Shown one piece after another: positions 17,912-26,149 of a stretch of 64,000 bases of DNA. Position numbers and translations under genes: made by a program. Below the pieces are notes generated by a model. The model was not told where the DNA came from. It was given only the letters and a program-made list of their open reading frames with translations, and searched no databases. The stretch is from Streptomyces sp. NBC_01296. GTDB taxonomy: Bacteria > Actinomycetota > Actinomycetes > Streptomycetales > Streptomycetaceae. How positions within the stretch are numbered: the stretch's first letter is position 1; every line of letters begins with the position of its first letter. Location: contig NZ_CP130720.1 of assembly GCF_035984415.1 (NCBI RefSeq), positions 7,254,001 to 7,318,000 of the forward strand. Reading direction: 5' to 3'.

Positions 17912-18928
17912 ATGCGCAGCAGTCTCCTCGCGGACGCGCCCGCGATGCGCGAGCCCCAGCATGCACCCGTCGCCCACGTCACCCGGGGCGGCGTGATCGA
18001 GGGAGTCCACTACGGATCCGTCGTCGTCCTCGGCGGTAATGGCGACGTCCGGTTGAGCATCGGAGACATCGAGGCCGCCTGCTACCCGCGCTCAGCCCTC
18101 AAGCCGGTCCAGGCCCTCGCCATGGTGCGGGCCGGGCTGCCGCTCGACGGCGCCCTGCTCTCCCTCTCGATGGGCAGCCACTCCGGCGAGGAGCACCACC
18201 TCGCAGGTACCCGGCTGATCCTCGAACTGGCCGGCCTCACCGAGGACGACCTGCGCAACGTCCCCGACGTGCCGTACGCCCCGGCGGTCCGGGATGCCTG
18301 GGTGCGCGAGGGCCGCGGGCCTTCCCGGCTCGCCCAGAACTGCTCCGGCAAGCACGCGGCGATGCTGTACCTGTGCAAGCTGGCCGGCTGGCCCCTGGAG
18401 AGCTACCTCGACCCGGGCCACCCGCTTCAGAGGGCGATCGCCGAGGTCGTCGAGGAACTCACCGGCCAGCACATCGCGAACGTCACCGTCGACGGCTGCG
18501 GAGCCCCGCTGTTCGCAGTGTCCCTGCACGGCCTGGCCCGCGCCGCCGCCCGCATCGCCACGGCCGGTCCGGACACCGCCGGGCGCCGGGTGGCGGACGC
18601 GCTGCGCGTCCACCCGGAGATGGCCTCCGGCACAGGGCGAGACACGGCCCGGCTGATGCGCGCGGTGCCCGGGCTGCTGGCCAAGGACGGCTTCGAGGGC
18701 GTCCAGGTGGCCGCGCTGCCCGACGGCCGGGCCGTCGCGGTGAAGATCGCCGACGGGGCGGACCGGGCGCGCATCCCGGTGACGGCCGCAGCCCTCGCCC
18801 GGGCGGGAGTCGAGCCGCGGCTGCTCGCCGGGTTCGAGGGCGAGCCGATGACCGGCGGCGGCCGGCCCGTCGGCGGCATCCAGCCGGTGGCGGCGCTGAA
18901 CCCGCCCAGCATCCCCGCCACCGCCTGA
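17912..18928 (+). CDS. L-asparaginase, Rhizobium etli AII-like (class 3)
   Basis: 338 residues. The ATG at 17912 follows GAGGCAGT; a GTG at 17909 is an equally possible start. It lacks the TGGT motifs of E. coli asparaginases. It has instead the class 3 signatures YPRSALKPVQALAM (catalytic Ser/Lys pair), SMGSHSGEEHH and QNCSGKHAAMLY, where the Cys and neighbouring residues contribute a metal site. The reaction is L-asparagine to L-aspartate plus NH3. It follows the permease by ~85 bp and precedes aspartase by 56 bp, so uptake, deamidation and deamination are encoded in order. Confidence 0.88.
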   Translation: MRSSLLADAPAMREPQHAPVAHVTRGGVIEGVHYGSVVVLGGNGDVRLSIGDIEAACYPRSALKPVQALAMVRAGLPLDGALLSLSMGSHSGEEHHLAGTRLILELAGLTEDDLRNVPDVPYAPAVRDAWVREGRGPSRLAQNCSGKHAAMLYLCKLAGWPLESYLDPGHPLQRAIAEVVEELTGQHIANVTVDGCGAPLFAVSLHGLARAAARIATAGPDTAGRRVADALRVHPEMASGTGRDTARLMRAVPGLLAKDGFEGVQVAALPDGRAVAVKIADGADRARIPVTAAALARAGVEPRLLAGFEGEPMTGGGRPVGGIQPVAALNPPSIPATA

Positions 18929-18984
18929 CTCCATCCCCTTTCACCACCTTGACCCACCCACCTCAGGAAGAGGGCCGCACACCC

Positions 18985-20394
18985 ATGACCGCCGCCACCC
19001 GCAGCGAACACGACCTGCTCGGAGACCGCGAAGTCCCCGCCGACGCCTACTGGGGCGTCCACACCCTGCGCGCCACCGAGAACTTCCCCATCACCGGGAC
19101 GCCCATCTCCGCCTACCCGCACCTGATCGACGCCCTCGCTGCCGTCAAGGAGGCCGCGGCCCTCGCCAACGAGGAACTCGGCCTGCTGGAGCCCGCCAAG
19201 GCAGCCGTGATCGTCGCCGCCTGCCAGGAGATACGCGGCGGCAAGCTCCACGACCAGTTCGTCGTCGATGTCATCCAGGGCGGCGCCGGCACCTCGACCA
19301 ACATGAACGCCAACGAGGTCATCGCCAACCGGGCGCTGGAGCTGCTGGGCCACGCCAGGGGCGAGTACCGGCACCTGCACCCCAACGAGGACGTCAACCT
19401 CGGCCAGTCCACCAACGATGTCTACCCGACCGCCGTTCGGATCGCGACCGCCTCGGCGGTGCGCGGCCTGCTCGAAGCCATGGCCGTCCTGCAGGCCGCC
19501 TTCGCCCGCAAGGCCGCCGAGTTCCACGACGTGCTGAAGATGGGCCGCACCCAGCTGCAGGACGCCGTACCGATGACCCTCGGGCAGGAGTTCTCCGCCT
19601 TCGCCGTCATGCTCGACGAGGACCGCAGCCGGCTCGCGGAGGCCCTCGGACTCATCCACGAGATCAACCTCGGCGCCACCGCCATCGGCACCGGCCTCAA
19701 CGCCCCTGCCGGGTACGCCGAGTCGGCCCGCCGCCACCTCGCCGACATCACCGGGCTGCCCCTGGTCACCGCGGCCGACCTGGTCGAAGCCACCCAGGAC
19801 TGCGGCGCCTTCGTCCAGATGTCCGGCGTCCTCAAGCGCATCGCCGTCAAGCTGTCCAAGACCTGCAACGATCTGCGCCTGCTGTCCTCCGGGCCGCGCG
19901 CCGGACTCGGCGAGATCAACCTGCCGCCGGTGCAGGCGGGCTCGAGCATCATGCCCGGCAAGGTCAACCCGGTGATCCCGGAGGTCGTCAACCAGGTCGC
20001 CTTCGAGGTGATCGGCAACGACATCACCATCACCATGGCCGCCGAAGCCGGACAGCTCCAGCTCAACGCCTTCGAGCCGGTCATCCTGCACTCGCTGTCG
20101 AAGTCCGTGATCCACCTGCGCGCGGCCTGCCTCACCCTCGCCGAGCGCTGCGTGGCCGGCATCACCGCCAACACCGAGAAGCTGCGGGCCACCGTTGAGA
20201 ACTCCATCGGCCTGGTGACCGCCCTGAACCCGCACATCGGATACACCGCCGCCACCGACATCGCCAAAGAGGCCCTTGCCACCGGCCGGGGCGTGGCCGA
20301 GCTCGTCCTGGAGCGAGGTCTGCTGCCGGCCGAGCGGCTCACCGCCCTGCTGCGGCCCGAGGTGATCGCGGGAGCCAGAGCGGCCGGGGCCTGA
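18985..20394 (+). CDS. aspA: Aspartate ammonia-lyase
   Basis: 469 residues, the usual length. The fumarase/aspartase superfamily signature GSSIMPGKVNP lies near residue 318 and its flexible loop includes the catalytic Ser. Other conserved blocks are visible: GGAGTSTNMNANEVIANRAL, NLGQSTNDVYPTAVRIA, and a C-terminal NPHIGY. Aspartases carry ENP-type residues distinguishing them from fumarases; here NMNANEV with ALNPHIGY fits aspartase, and the upstream asparaginase supports it. The reaction is L-aspartate to fumarate plus NH3. It completes an asparagine-to-fumarate route. No terminator is obvious before the tRNA fragment at 20519. Confidence 0.88.
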   Translation: MTAATRSEHDLLGDREVPADAYWGVHTLRATENFPITGTPISAYPHLIDALAAVKEAAALANEELGLLEPAKAAVIVAACQEIRGGKLHDQFVVDVIQGGAGTSTNMNANEVIANRALELLGHARGEYRHLHPNEDVNLGQSTNDVYPTAVRIATASAVRGLLEAMAVLQAAFARKAAEFHDVLKMGRTQLQDAVPMTLGQEFSAFAVMLDEDRSRLAEALGLIHEINLGATAIGTGLNAPAGYAESARRHLADITGLPLVTAADLVEATQDCGAFVQMSGVLKRIAVKLSKTCNDLRLLSSGPRAGLGEINLPPVQAGSSIMPGKVNPVIPEVVNQVAFEVIGNDITITMAAEAGQLQLNAFEPVILHSLSKSVIHLRAACLTLAERCVAGITANTEKLRATVENSIGLVTALNPHIGYTAATDIAKEALATGRGVAELVLERGLLPAERLTALLRPEVIAGARAAGA

Positions 20395-20518
20395 CGCGGG
20401 GCTGCGCCGCGGCTCACCGGCCGCGCACCTGGACCGTCCCGCGCCGCGGACGGCACGCTGTTGCACCGTTCGCCATGCCGAGCGCCCACCTGTGGCGACC
20501 TATTGGAGCCGGTGGAAA

Positions 20519-20556
20519 TCAAGGGGTCGCAGGTTCAAATCCTGTCGTCCCGACCA
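20519..20556 (+). tRNA. tRNA-Pro 3'-end fragment (attachment site, copy 1)
   Basis: TCAAGGGGTCGCAGG through TCGTCCCGACCA comprises the end of an anticodon stem, the variable loop, the T arm and the acceptor 3' strand with encoded CCA. No 5' half precedes it. The longer second copy at 25166 shows the anticodon loop CTGGGGGTCAAG, identifying tRNA-Pro(GGG). A broken integrase gene follows immediately on the right. It is an att remnant, not a functional tRNA. Confidence 0.75.
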
Positions 20557-20689
20557 TGCTTCATGCAGGTCGGAGGCCGTTCTCTCATCCATGAGAGGGC
20601 GGCCCTTTCCATGCCCGGAGTCCTGGTGGTCGCAGTGTGGCCGCACGCCCGGTTCGGGACTTGTCCGCCATAGTGCTGAACGCGGGCGG

Positions 20690-21480
20690 GGCGGGGGAGC
20701 GGAGCCGGTGGAGGGCCTCGCGGAGGCGCTGGATGTGGTCGCGTGGTGGTCGCAGCCACGCTGGCCGGTCCGTCCGGCGGCCGGTCTTCTCGGCTCCGGT
20801 GAGAGGGACGCCGGCGGTGATGGTGATGGTGGCGGCGAGGTGTCGCAGGTCGTGGACGGTGATGCGGGGAACGCCGGCTTCGTCGGACGGTTTCCGGAGC
20901 CGGTCGAGTACGCCCTGAGGGCGGAGTGGTCGGCCGTCGGGTCTGCAGAACACGAGTGGACGTAGTCCCAGTGCAGACCGAGGGCCTCTCCCTTGCGCAT
21001 GCCGGTGCCGATGAGGAACTCGAACAGGTCGGCCATGTCTGGGTCTGCCCGATGGCAGTGCTGGAGGAAGCGGACGGCCTCGTCCGCGGTCCAGATCCGC
21101 CGCTCTGGCGACGGTGGACGGTGAAGAGCCGAGGGCCTGGCTGGGTTGTGGGCGAGGCGGTGTTGGCGGAAGGCGGCGCCGAGGGCGCTGGAGAGTGTGA
21201 CAGGGCATCGGTAGAGGGTGGTCTGGCCGCGGCCGGCGGCGAGCTCGCCGGTGACGAACGCGGCGATGTGCCGGTGCCCGAGCTCGTCCAGCTTCAGGGT
21301 CCCGAAGGCCGGGACGAGATCGTTGTGGATGTAGTCCCGGTAACGGGCGATGGTGGTCGGCTTGAGCACGAGGGCCTTGGCGGCGAGCCAGACGGTCAGG
21401 TAGTCGGCGACGCTCTGGTTCGGGTCGGCGTTGAACCCGCCGGCCTCGCCCTCCAGGAACCTCCGCAGCGCCCCCTCGGC
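20690..21480 (-). pseudogene. Broken tyrosine-recombinase integrase (tRNA-Pro type, copy 1)
   Basis: The minus strand reads an integrase N-terminal arm domain (RRFLEGEAGGFNADPNQSVA, then PTTIARYRDYIHNDLVPAFG), a catalytic start (MADLFEFLIGTGMRKGEALG with the first catalytic Arg), and, in a different frame, the box RITVHDLRHLAATITITAGV. At least one frame change and two internal losses are needed: one between LHWDYV and LVFCRPDG, and one after GVPLTG where the C-terminal Tyr segment should be. The start codon region is also missing. The 3' end abuts the tRNA fragment, as in tRNA-targeting actinobacterial elements. Non-functional. Confidence 0.75.
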
Positions 21481-21754
21481 CGCGTCGTGACTGCCGCGCG
21501 GCCGCGATCGGCGGTGGGACGCAGCCCGTCGTTTGTCCGGGAATGCTCCGGAGCTCGGTCCGCCGGGCAGCAGCAGGGCGCCGTCGTGACCGACCATGGA
21601 GAAAGAGAGCCCACCCAGAACCAGACGTACTCACCGCGTGCCCTGCCGTGCTGCCTCTCACCAGGGTTGAATCCGGTTTCAGGGACAAGTCGCAACCGGA
21701 ACCGCCGACGGCGACCGCGGCACCGCCGAGTGCGTTCGATCGGACGGGCTGCGG

Positions 21755-22549
21755 TCAATGGGTGTGGCCGTGTGCGCCTGCGGCCGGCGTCCTCCAGTCG
21801 ATGCCGTGTCGACGGGCCGCCGCGAGAGCGGTGGGCACGCCTTCCGCGTAGGGCTCGCCGTGGCCGGGGAGCAGCGTCGTGGCTGTGATTCCGGCCAGAG
21901 CGGTCAGGCTGTCCAATGCCTGTTCGGGGTCGTCGTTGAGGGTGCCGGGCATGATTCCCAGGCCACGTCGGCCGGTGACGACGTCGAGGGTCACCAGGGC
22001 GTCTCCCGTGATCAGGACGTCTCGGTCGGCGAGCAGCAGGCAGCTGCTCCCTGGACTGTGGCCGGGAGTGTGGATCGCCCGAGGCGATCCCGGTACGTCG
22101 AGACGCTGCCCATCGGTGTAGCACTCGGCGTGCAGGATCGGCGGGACGGTAAACAGGCCCGCGCGTGCCCAGTTCAGGTTGAGTGCAAAGACGTGAGGCT
22201 TCCACAGGTTTCGCCGAATACGGCGGGGTGGGGTGTGGAGTCGGGCGCCTTTGGCCAGCGCCTCGTCGTCCGGGTGTATGTACACCGGCCGGCCGGTGGC
22301 GTCGGAGAGCCGGCGGACGATGCCCAGGTGATCGGCGTGTCCGTGGGTGAGCACGATGGCCCGAACGGCGTCCAGACCTTGCCCCCGCTTCGTCAGCCAG
22401 TCCATCAGTGCGGGCCAGTGGCTGGGCATACCGCCGTCCACGACGGTCAGGGCGCCCTCCTGCTCGATGACGTACCAGTTGACGTGGCCGTCTCCGAAAC
22501 GGAACACCCCACGGGCAACCTCGATACCGGCCTGACGAAGTCTCTGCAT
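21755..22549 (-). CDS. MBL-fold metallo-hydrolase
   Basis: 264 residues from ATG 22549, which has a GAGGAAAGG site. An ATG 10 codons upstream (22579) is rejected because it lies inside an operator-like palindrome and has no ribosome-binding site. The metal-binding motif is THGHADH (His69, His71, Asp73, His74), with later ligands in HTPGHSPGSSC, ITGDAL and LPGHGEP. This is a complete two-metal set. The fold is that of glyoxalase II-like, lactonase-like and hydrolytic enzymes; the substrate is unknown. The gene is divergent from HxlR and is very likely under its control. Confidence 0.85.
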   Translation of the reverse strand: MQRLRQAGIEVARGVFRFGDGHVNWYVIEQEGALTVVDGGMPSHWPALMDWLTKRGQGLDAVRAIVLTHGHADHLGIVRRLSDATGRPVYIHPDDEALAKGARLHTPPRRIRRNLWKPHVFALNLNWARAGLFTVPPILHAECYTDGQRLDVPGSPRAIHTPGHSPGSSCLLLADRDVLITGDALVTLDVVTGRRGLGIMPGTLNDDPEQALDSLTALAGITATTLLPGHGEPYAEGVPTALAAARRHGIDWRTPAAGAHGHTH

Positions 22550-22572
22550 CTGGAAGCACCTTTCCTCAGTGG

Positions 22573-22623
22573 CTTCCATGATGGAAGTAACGGGAGGCTA
22601 GCAGTTCACTTCCAACATGGAAG
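22573..22623. promoter_or_regulatory. Twin HxlR operator candidates
   Basis: Two 15-bp sites of form CTTCCA-N3-TGGAAG occur at 22573-22587 (N3 = TGA) and 22609-22623 (N3 = ACA), 36 bp apart. They lie between the MBL-hydrolase start and the HxlR start. The second is 17 bp from the HxlR ATG. The symmetry fits a dimeric winged-helix repressor. Confidence 0.75.
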
Positions 22624-22639
22624 CTGCTAGGCTGAGGGC

Positions 22640-23035
22640 ATGCGCTCGACCCTCGCCCTCGACAACTGTCCCGCCGCCCGAGCGCTGGACGTGGTCGGCG
22701 AACGATGGGCGCTCCTGGTGGTGCGTGAAGCCCTCGCCGGAGCCCGCCGGTTCGACGAATTCCGCGATCGGTTGCGGATGAGCGAGAACACGCTCGCCCG
22801 ACGACTGACGGAGCTGACTGCCTCCGGCGTCCTCAGGCGCACGCAGTACAGCCTCAAACCTGCCCGCTTCGAGTACCTCCTCACTGAACAGGGATGCGCC
22901 CTGGTGCCGGTGCTCGCAGCCTTGGCCGCCTGGGGAAACGAGTGGACCGATCCCGATCCGGATCTGCCGAAGCCGCCCGCGCGACCGAGCTGGCTCGCCG
23001 AAGACGCCGCAGGCACCGCCGGGCGGAGGGCGTGA
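22640..23035 (+). CDS. HxlR-type transcriptional regulator
   Basis: 131 residues. It has the HxlR signature with one N-terminal Cys (DNCPAARALDVVGERWALLV, ~8-27), the winged helix (RFDEFRDRLRMSENTLARRL) and the wing (GVLRRTQYSLKPARFEYLLT). The Cys is the redox or electrophile sensor in several family members, so the protein may detect reactive carbonyl or quinone species (inference). It is divergent from the MBL hydrolase across the twin CTTCCA-N3-TGGAAG sites. Confidence 0.87.
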   Translation: MRSTLALDNCPAARALDVVGERWALLVVREALAGARRFDEFRDRLRMSENTLARRLTELTASGVLRRTQYSLKPARFEYLLTEQGCALVPVLAALAAWGNEWTDPDPDLPKPPARPSWLAEDAAGTAGRRA

Positions 23036-23192
23036 TCGCCTCGCAAGCGTCCGACGACATCGGGCGTGTGGAGAAATGGCAGCTCGCACCCGACATCGCG
23101 TCACGACAACACCCAACCCGCACGACCGTGTTCATGCCATGACGGAAGCGTGATCGTTGCGGCGTGTCACGTTGTCGTGCTCTGCCGCCAGG

Positions 23193-23765
23193 TCAGCCCG
23201 GGCTCGCGAGGGTGGAGATGAGGGCCGCGGCGGCTCTGTCGAAAGGCGCGATGCTGCCCGCAGCGCGACACAGGATGTGGGCGCCTTCGAGTGTGACGAT
23301 CATGAGGGTGGCCAGATCGGCGGCCTGGGATGAGCTCATTCCGGCCTGGGTGAGTTTTCCGGTGAGCTCGCCGACCCAGCCGGTGAACGCTTCGGCGGCG
23401 ACAGTGCGCAGGCTGCTCTGGTCGGCAATGGCTGCGCCGCCGTCGACGGTGACCGCCGCGATCGCGCAGCCGCCGCCCCCGGCGGACGCCTGCACCACGG
23501 GGCGGACGTTGCCGAGGAACGCCTCCACAACTTCGCGGGGCGTGCGGGCCGGCAGTGCGTGCAGGTGACCGCGGACGTCCTCCGCGTTGCGGCGAGCGGC
23601 TTCAAGCGCGAGTTGCTGTTTGCCGCCCGGGAAGTGGTGATAGATCGCCCCGCGCGCGGCACCGCTCTCGGCCAGGACGTCGGTGAAGGACATCGCGGCC
23701 AGGCCGTGGCGTTGCAGCAGCCCGATCGCTGCGCTGATCATGCGGGACTTCGTGTCTGCGGCCAT
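23193..23765 (-). CDS. TetR family transcriptional regulator
   Basis: 190 residues from ATG 23765 with an AAGGGGGTG site. The helix-turn-helix is clear (MSFTDVLAESGAARGAIYHH at ~25-44, then FPGGKQQLALEA). The C-terminal domain resembles the LmrA/YxaF-like TetR group. It is divergent from a two-gene unit encoding a YdhR-like monooxygenase and a VOC protein, and inverted CTAGTAC/TTACTAG sites lie between them. Confidence 0.87.
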   Translation of the reverse strand: MAADTKSRMISAAIGLLQRHGLAAMSFTDVLAESGAARGAIYHHFPGGKQQLALEAARRNAEDVRGHLHALPARTPREVVEAFLGNVRPVVQASAGGGGCAIAAVTVDGGAAIADQSSLRTVAAEAFTGWVGELTGKLTQAGMSSSQAADLATLMIVTLEGAHILCRAAGSIAPFDRAAAALISTLASPG

Positions 23766-23777
23766 CGCACCCCCTTG

Positions 23778-23832
23778 ACTAGTACGGCCATCCTACTCCA
23801 TGCTCACCTTACTAGGACGCACGTACTAGTAA
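23778..23832. promoter_or_regulatory. TetR operator candidate (TACTAG inverted repeats)
   Basis: TTACTAG at 23809-23815 and CTAGTAA at 23826-23832 form an interrupted palindrome, and a third half-site GACTAGTAC lies at 23778-23786. TACTAG-type A+T-containing motifs are rare in this G+C-rich sequence and are clustered in the ~100-bp gap between the divergent TetR and monooxygenase genes. Confidence 0.6.
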
Positions 23833-23868
23833 TGGGGGCTGGACAGGCCCCGAAACCGGAGGTTCGTG

Positions 23869-24177
23869 ATGGGCAAGACGTTTCTCTACACCGAGATCCA
23901 GGCGGCAGTACCGTTCGAGCAGTTCGACTGGCACCAGGTCAACGAGGCCCTGAAGACCGCGCCGGGTCTGATCCGCAAGACGTGGCTGTCCGGTATCGGA
24001 ACCCACACCGTCGGTGGTTTCTACGAGTTCGACAGCGCCGAGAACGCCCTGGCCTTCGCCCAGGGCCCCTTCGCCGAAGAAGCCCGCCGGGCCGGAGCCC
24101 CGGCAACGACACGACTGTTCGACGGTGACATCGTCAAAGACGCCAGCATCGACCTGAACTCGCCCTACTACACCTGA
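23869..24177 (+). CDS. YdhR-like monooxygenase-family protein
   Basis: 102 residues from ATG 23869, 8 bp after GGAGG. The sequence follows the YdhR/ABM dimeric ferredoxin-like fold: FLYTEIQAAVPFEQFDWHQV, then PGLIRKTWLSGIGTHTVGGF, then YEFDSAENALAFAQGPF. Members are thought to oxidise aromatic or quinone-like compounds without cofactor, though many are uncharacterised. It is first of a probable two-gene transcript with the VOC protein 86 bp downstream, under the divergent TetR regulator. Confidence 0.82.
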   Translation: MGKTFLYTEIQAAVPFEQFDWHQVNEALKTAPGLIRKTWLSGIGTHTVGGFYEFDSAENALAFAQGPFAEEARRAGAPATTRLFDGDIVKDASIDLNSPYYT

Positions 24178-24262
24178 CACCAACAGGTCGCCGCCGAGTC
24201 AGCTCTGGACGCCGCCTCGCTCCACTGTCGGGGCGGGGCGGCCTCAACGGAAAGTCATCTCG

Positions 24263-24985
24263 ATGAACGTCACGCGGCACCCCGAGAACAGCGTGAGCTG
24301 GATCGACCTCGGCACCCCCGACATGGAGACGACGGCGGCGTTCTACACCGCGCTGTTCGGTTGGACCGTCGCCCGACCGGACCCCAACGGCTACAGGCTC
24401 TGCACACTGCGCGGACGCCTCGTCGCCGCCCTGGGGCCGGCCGAGGACGCCGGCGCCCCCTACTGGACGGTCAACGTCACCGTGTCGGACATCCAAGCCA
24501 CCGTCACCCGCTTCGCGGACCTGGGCGCCCAGATCGTCGTGCCACCCACACGGGTCGGGACGCTCGGCCATGCCGCCGTCACCCTCGACCCCGTCGGCGC
24601 ACCACTGTCACTCTGGCAGCCCGGCACCCATACCGGCATGCAGCTGACCCACGAACCGGGCACCTTCGCCGGCATCAGCCTGCTCACCGACCACCCCGCG
24701 CATGCTGCCGCCTTCTACCGACCGGCCTTGCACTGGAACGTCAACCCCCAGCACACCGAGTTCGGGTTGCCGGACAACTCCATCGCCGCCACCGGCCCGC
24801 CGCCAGGGAAACCAACGGCACAACGATCACTCTGGCTGGTCAGTTTCGCCGGCAACAGACCCGATACCGACGCCAAGCAGGCCCTGCGGCTCGGCGCAAC
24901 CGAAGTTCGCCAGGACGCCAACGGAGACGTGGTCCTACGCGATCCCACCGGCGCTCTGTTCGCCATCACCCAGCACACCCGATAG
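24263..24985 (+). CDS. Two-domain VOC (glyoxalase/dioxygenase) family protein
   Basis: 240 residues. Two tandem VOC modules are visible. The first begins SWIDLGTPDMETTAAFYTAL (~11-30) and ends with LDPVGAPLSLWQPG; the second begins near FAGISLLTDHPAHAAAFYRP and ends with LRDPTGALFAITQH. This arrangement is typical of Streptomyces proteins resembling hydroxylase components and bleomycin-resistance proteins. Some metal ligands of true glyoxalases are absent, so binding rather than catalysis is possible. Together with the upstream YdhR-like protein it may detoxify an aromatic or quinone compound (inference). Confidence 0.82.
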   Translation: MNVTRHPENSVSWIDLGTPDMETTAAFYTALFGWTVARPDPNGYRLCTLRGRLVAALGPAEDAGAPYWTVNVTVSDIQATVTRFADLGAQIVVPPTRVGTLGHAAVTLDPVGAPLSLWQPGTHTGMQLTHEPGTFAGISLLTDHPAHAAAFYRPALHWNVNPQHTEFGLPDNSIAATGPPPGKPTAQRSLWLVSFAGNRPDTDAKQALRLGATEVRQDANGDVVLRDPTGALFAITQHTR

Positions 24986-25055
24986 TGCCACTCCGCCCGA
25001 ACGCATCGCCCCAGGCAATCGCGCGGGAGTGTCAGTGTCTTTCCGGGCAGCCCCC

Positions 25056-25086
25056 TCCCCGCCCAGCCGTCTGAGACGGCTGGGCG
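25056..25086. terminator. Strong bidirectional terminator
   Basis: CCCGCCCAGCCGTC at 25056-25069 pairs perfectly over 14 bp with GACGGCTGGGCGGG at 25073-25086 around a TGA loop. It lies 70 bp past the VOC gene. Confidence 0.8.
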
Positions 25087-25165
25087 GGCCGAGGACCAGG
25101 TGGCTTACCTTGGGGACCAGTTGGGGGCCACCGCACACCGCGGCGGGCGCACGGCAGATACGTAT

Positions 25166-25210
25166 CTGGGGGTCAAGGGGTCGCAGGTTCAAATCCTGTC
25201 GTCCCGACCA
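25166..25210 (+). tRNA. tRNA-Pro(GGG) 3'-half fragment (attachment site, copy 2)
   Basis: CTGGGGGTCAAG at 25166-25177 is an anticodon loop and 3' stem with anticodon GGG. The T arm and acceptor end follow, to the encoded CCA at 25210. The D arm and 5' acceptor strand are absent. From the tRNA on, the next ~100 bp are nearly identical to those after the copy at 20519, including the end of an integrase gene. The two copies bracket a 4.65-kb segment. Confidence 0.8.
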
Positions 25211-25379
25211 TGCTTTACGCAGGTCGGAGGCCGTTCTCTCACACACGAGAGGACGGCCTTTTCCATGCCCGGACTGCTGCTGGTCGCAGTGTGGTCGCAC
25301 GCCCGCTTCGGGGTTGGTTGGCGGTGGGGTAGAGGCCGGTCGGGGCGGGGGAGCGGAGCCGGTCGAGGGCTTCGCGGAG

Positions 25380-25810
25380 GTGCTGGATGCGGTCGCGTGG
25401 TGGTCGCAGCCGTTCCAGCCAGGTGTCGCAGGTCGTGAACGGTCACCCGGGGTGCGCCGGCTTCTCGGGACAGCTGCCGGAGCCGGTCGAGGACGGTGTG
25501 GGGTCGCAGGGGTCGCAGGGGTCGGAGAGGGTGGCCACGCAGCGGTAGAGGGTGGTCGTTCCGCGGCCTGCGGCGAGTTCGCCGGTGACGAAGGCGGCGA
25601 TGTGACGGTGTCCGAGCTCGTCCAGCTTGAGGGTGCCGCAGGCGGGGGCGAGGTCGTTGTGGACGTAGTCCCGGTAGCGCGCCATGGTGGTCGGTTTGAG
25701 CACGAGCGCCTTGGCGGCCAGCCAGGTGCTCAGGTGGTCGTCGACGCTCTGGTTCGGGTCGGCGTTGAATCCTCCGGCCTCGCCCTCGAGGAATCCGCGG
25801 AGTGCGTTCT
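25380..25810 (-). pseudogene. Broken tyrosine-recombinase integrase (tRNA-Pro type, copy 2)
   Basis: The minus strand reads RGFLEGEAGGFNADPNQSVD and PTTMARYRDYVHNDLAPACG, very close to copy 1, up to LYRCVATLS. It then jumps directly to VLDRLRQLSREAGAPRVTVH and DLRHLA. About 130 residues, including the first catalytic Arg, are lost, and short CCCCTGCGA-type direct repeats sit at the junction. The C-terminal Tyr segment is also absent. It is a more strongly deleted relative of the pseudogene at 20690-21480 and shares the same position relative to its tRNA fragment. Confidence 0.72.
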
Positions 25811-26149
25811 GGCTGCGTCGTGGTTGTCGAAGCCGCCCCTGCGCACGGTCGTCCGGCGGCGGCGCGGTGCCGGGACGTCGACCGCGAAGGTCCACGTCCC
25901 GTGGTCACCGTCAGCGAGCAGGTGTGGGGCAGTGCTCTCCGAGCTGGTGATGCGGTGTGTCCCGGCAGCCACATCTGCGGCAGATGCGGCCGCGGTCGCC
26001 GGTGGTACGCATGGGGATCGCCTCCAGGAGGCGGAGGAAGGGTCGACACCTCCAGTCTCGTGCGACCACCATGACCCATGCGCCCCCTCTGACCTGCGCT
26101 TTCCCCTTGCCTTTGCGTCAATAATCCGCTCCGCAGACGTCCAGCAGAC

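Noticed and set aside
18427..20466. A 679-codon minus-strand frame opposite aspartase
   Set aside because: Shadow of the asparaginase and aspartase genes.
20519..25210. Complete tRNA genes
   Set aside because: Neither copy has a D arm or 5' acceptor strand nearby, so both are attachment-site fragments.
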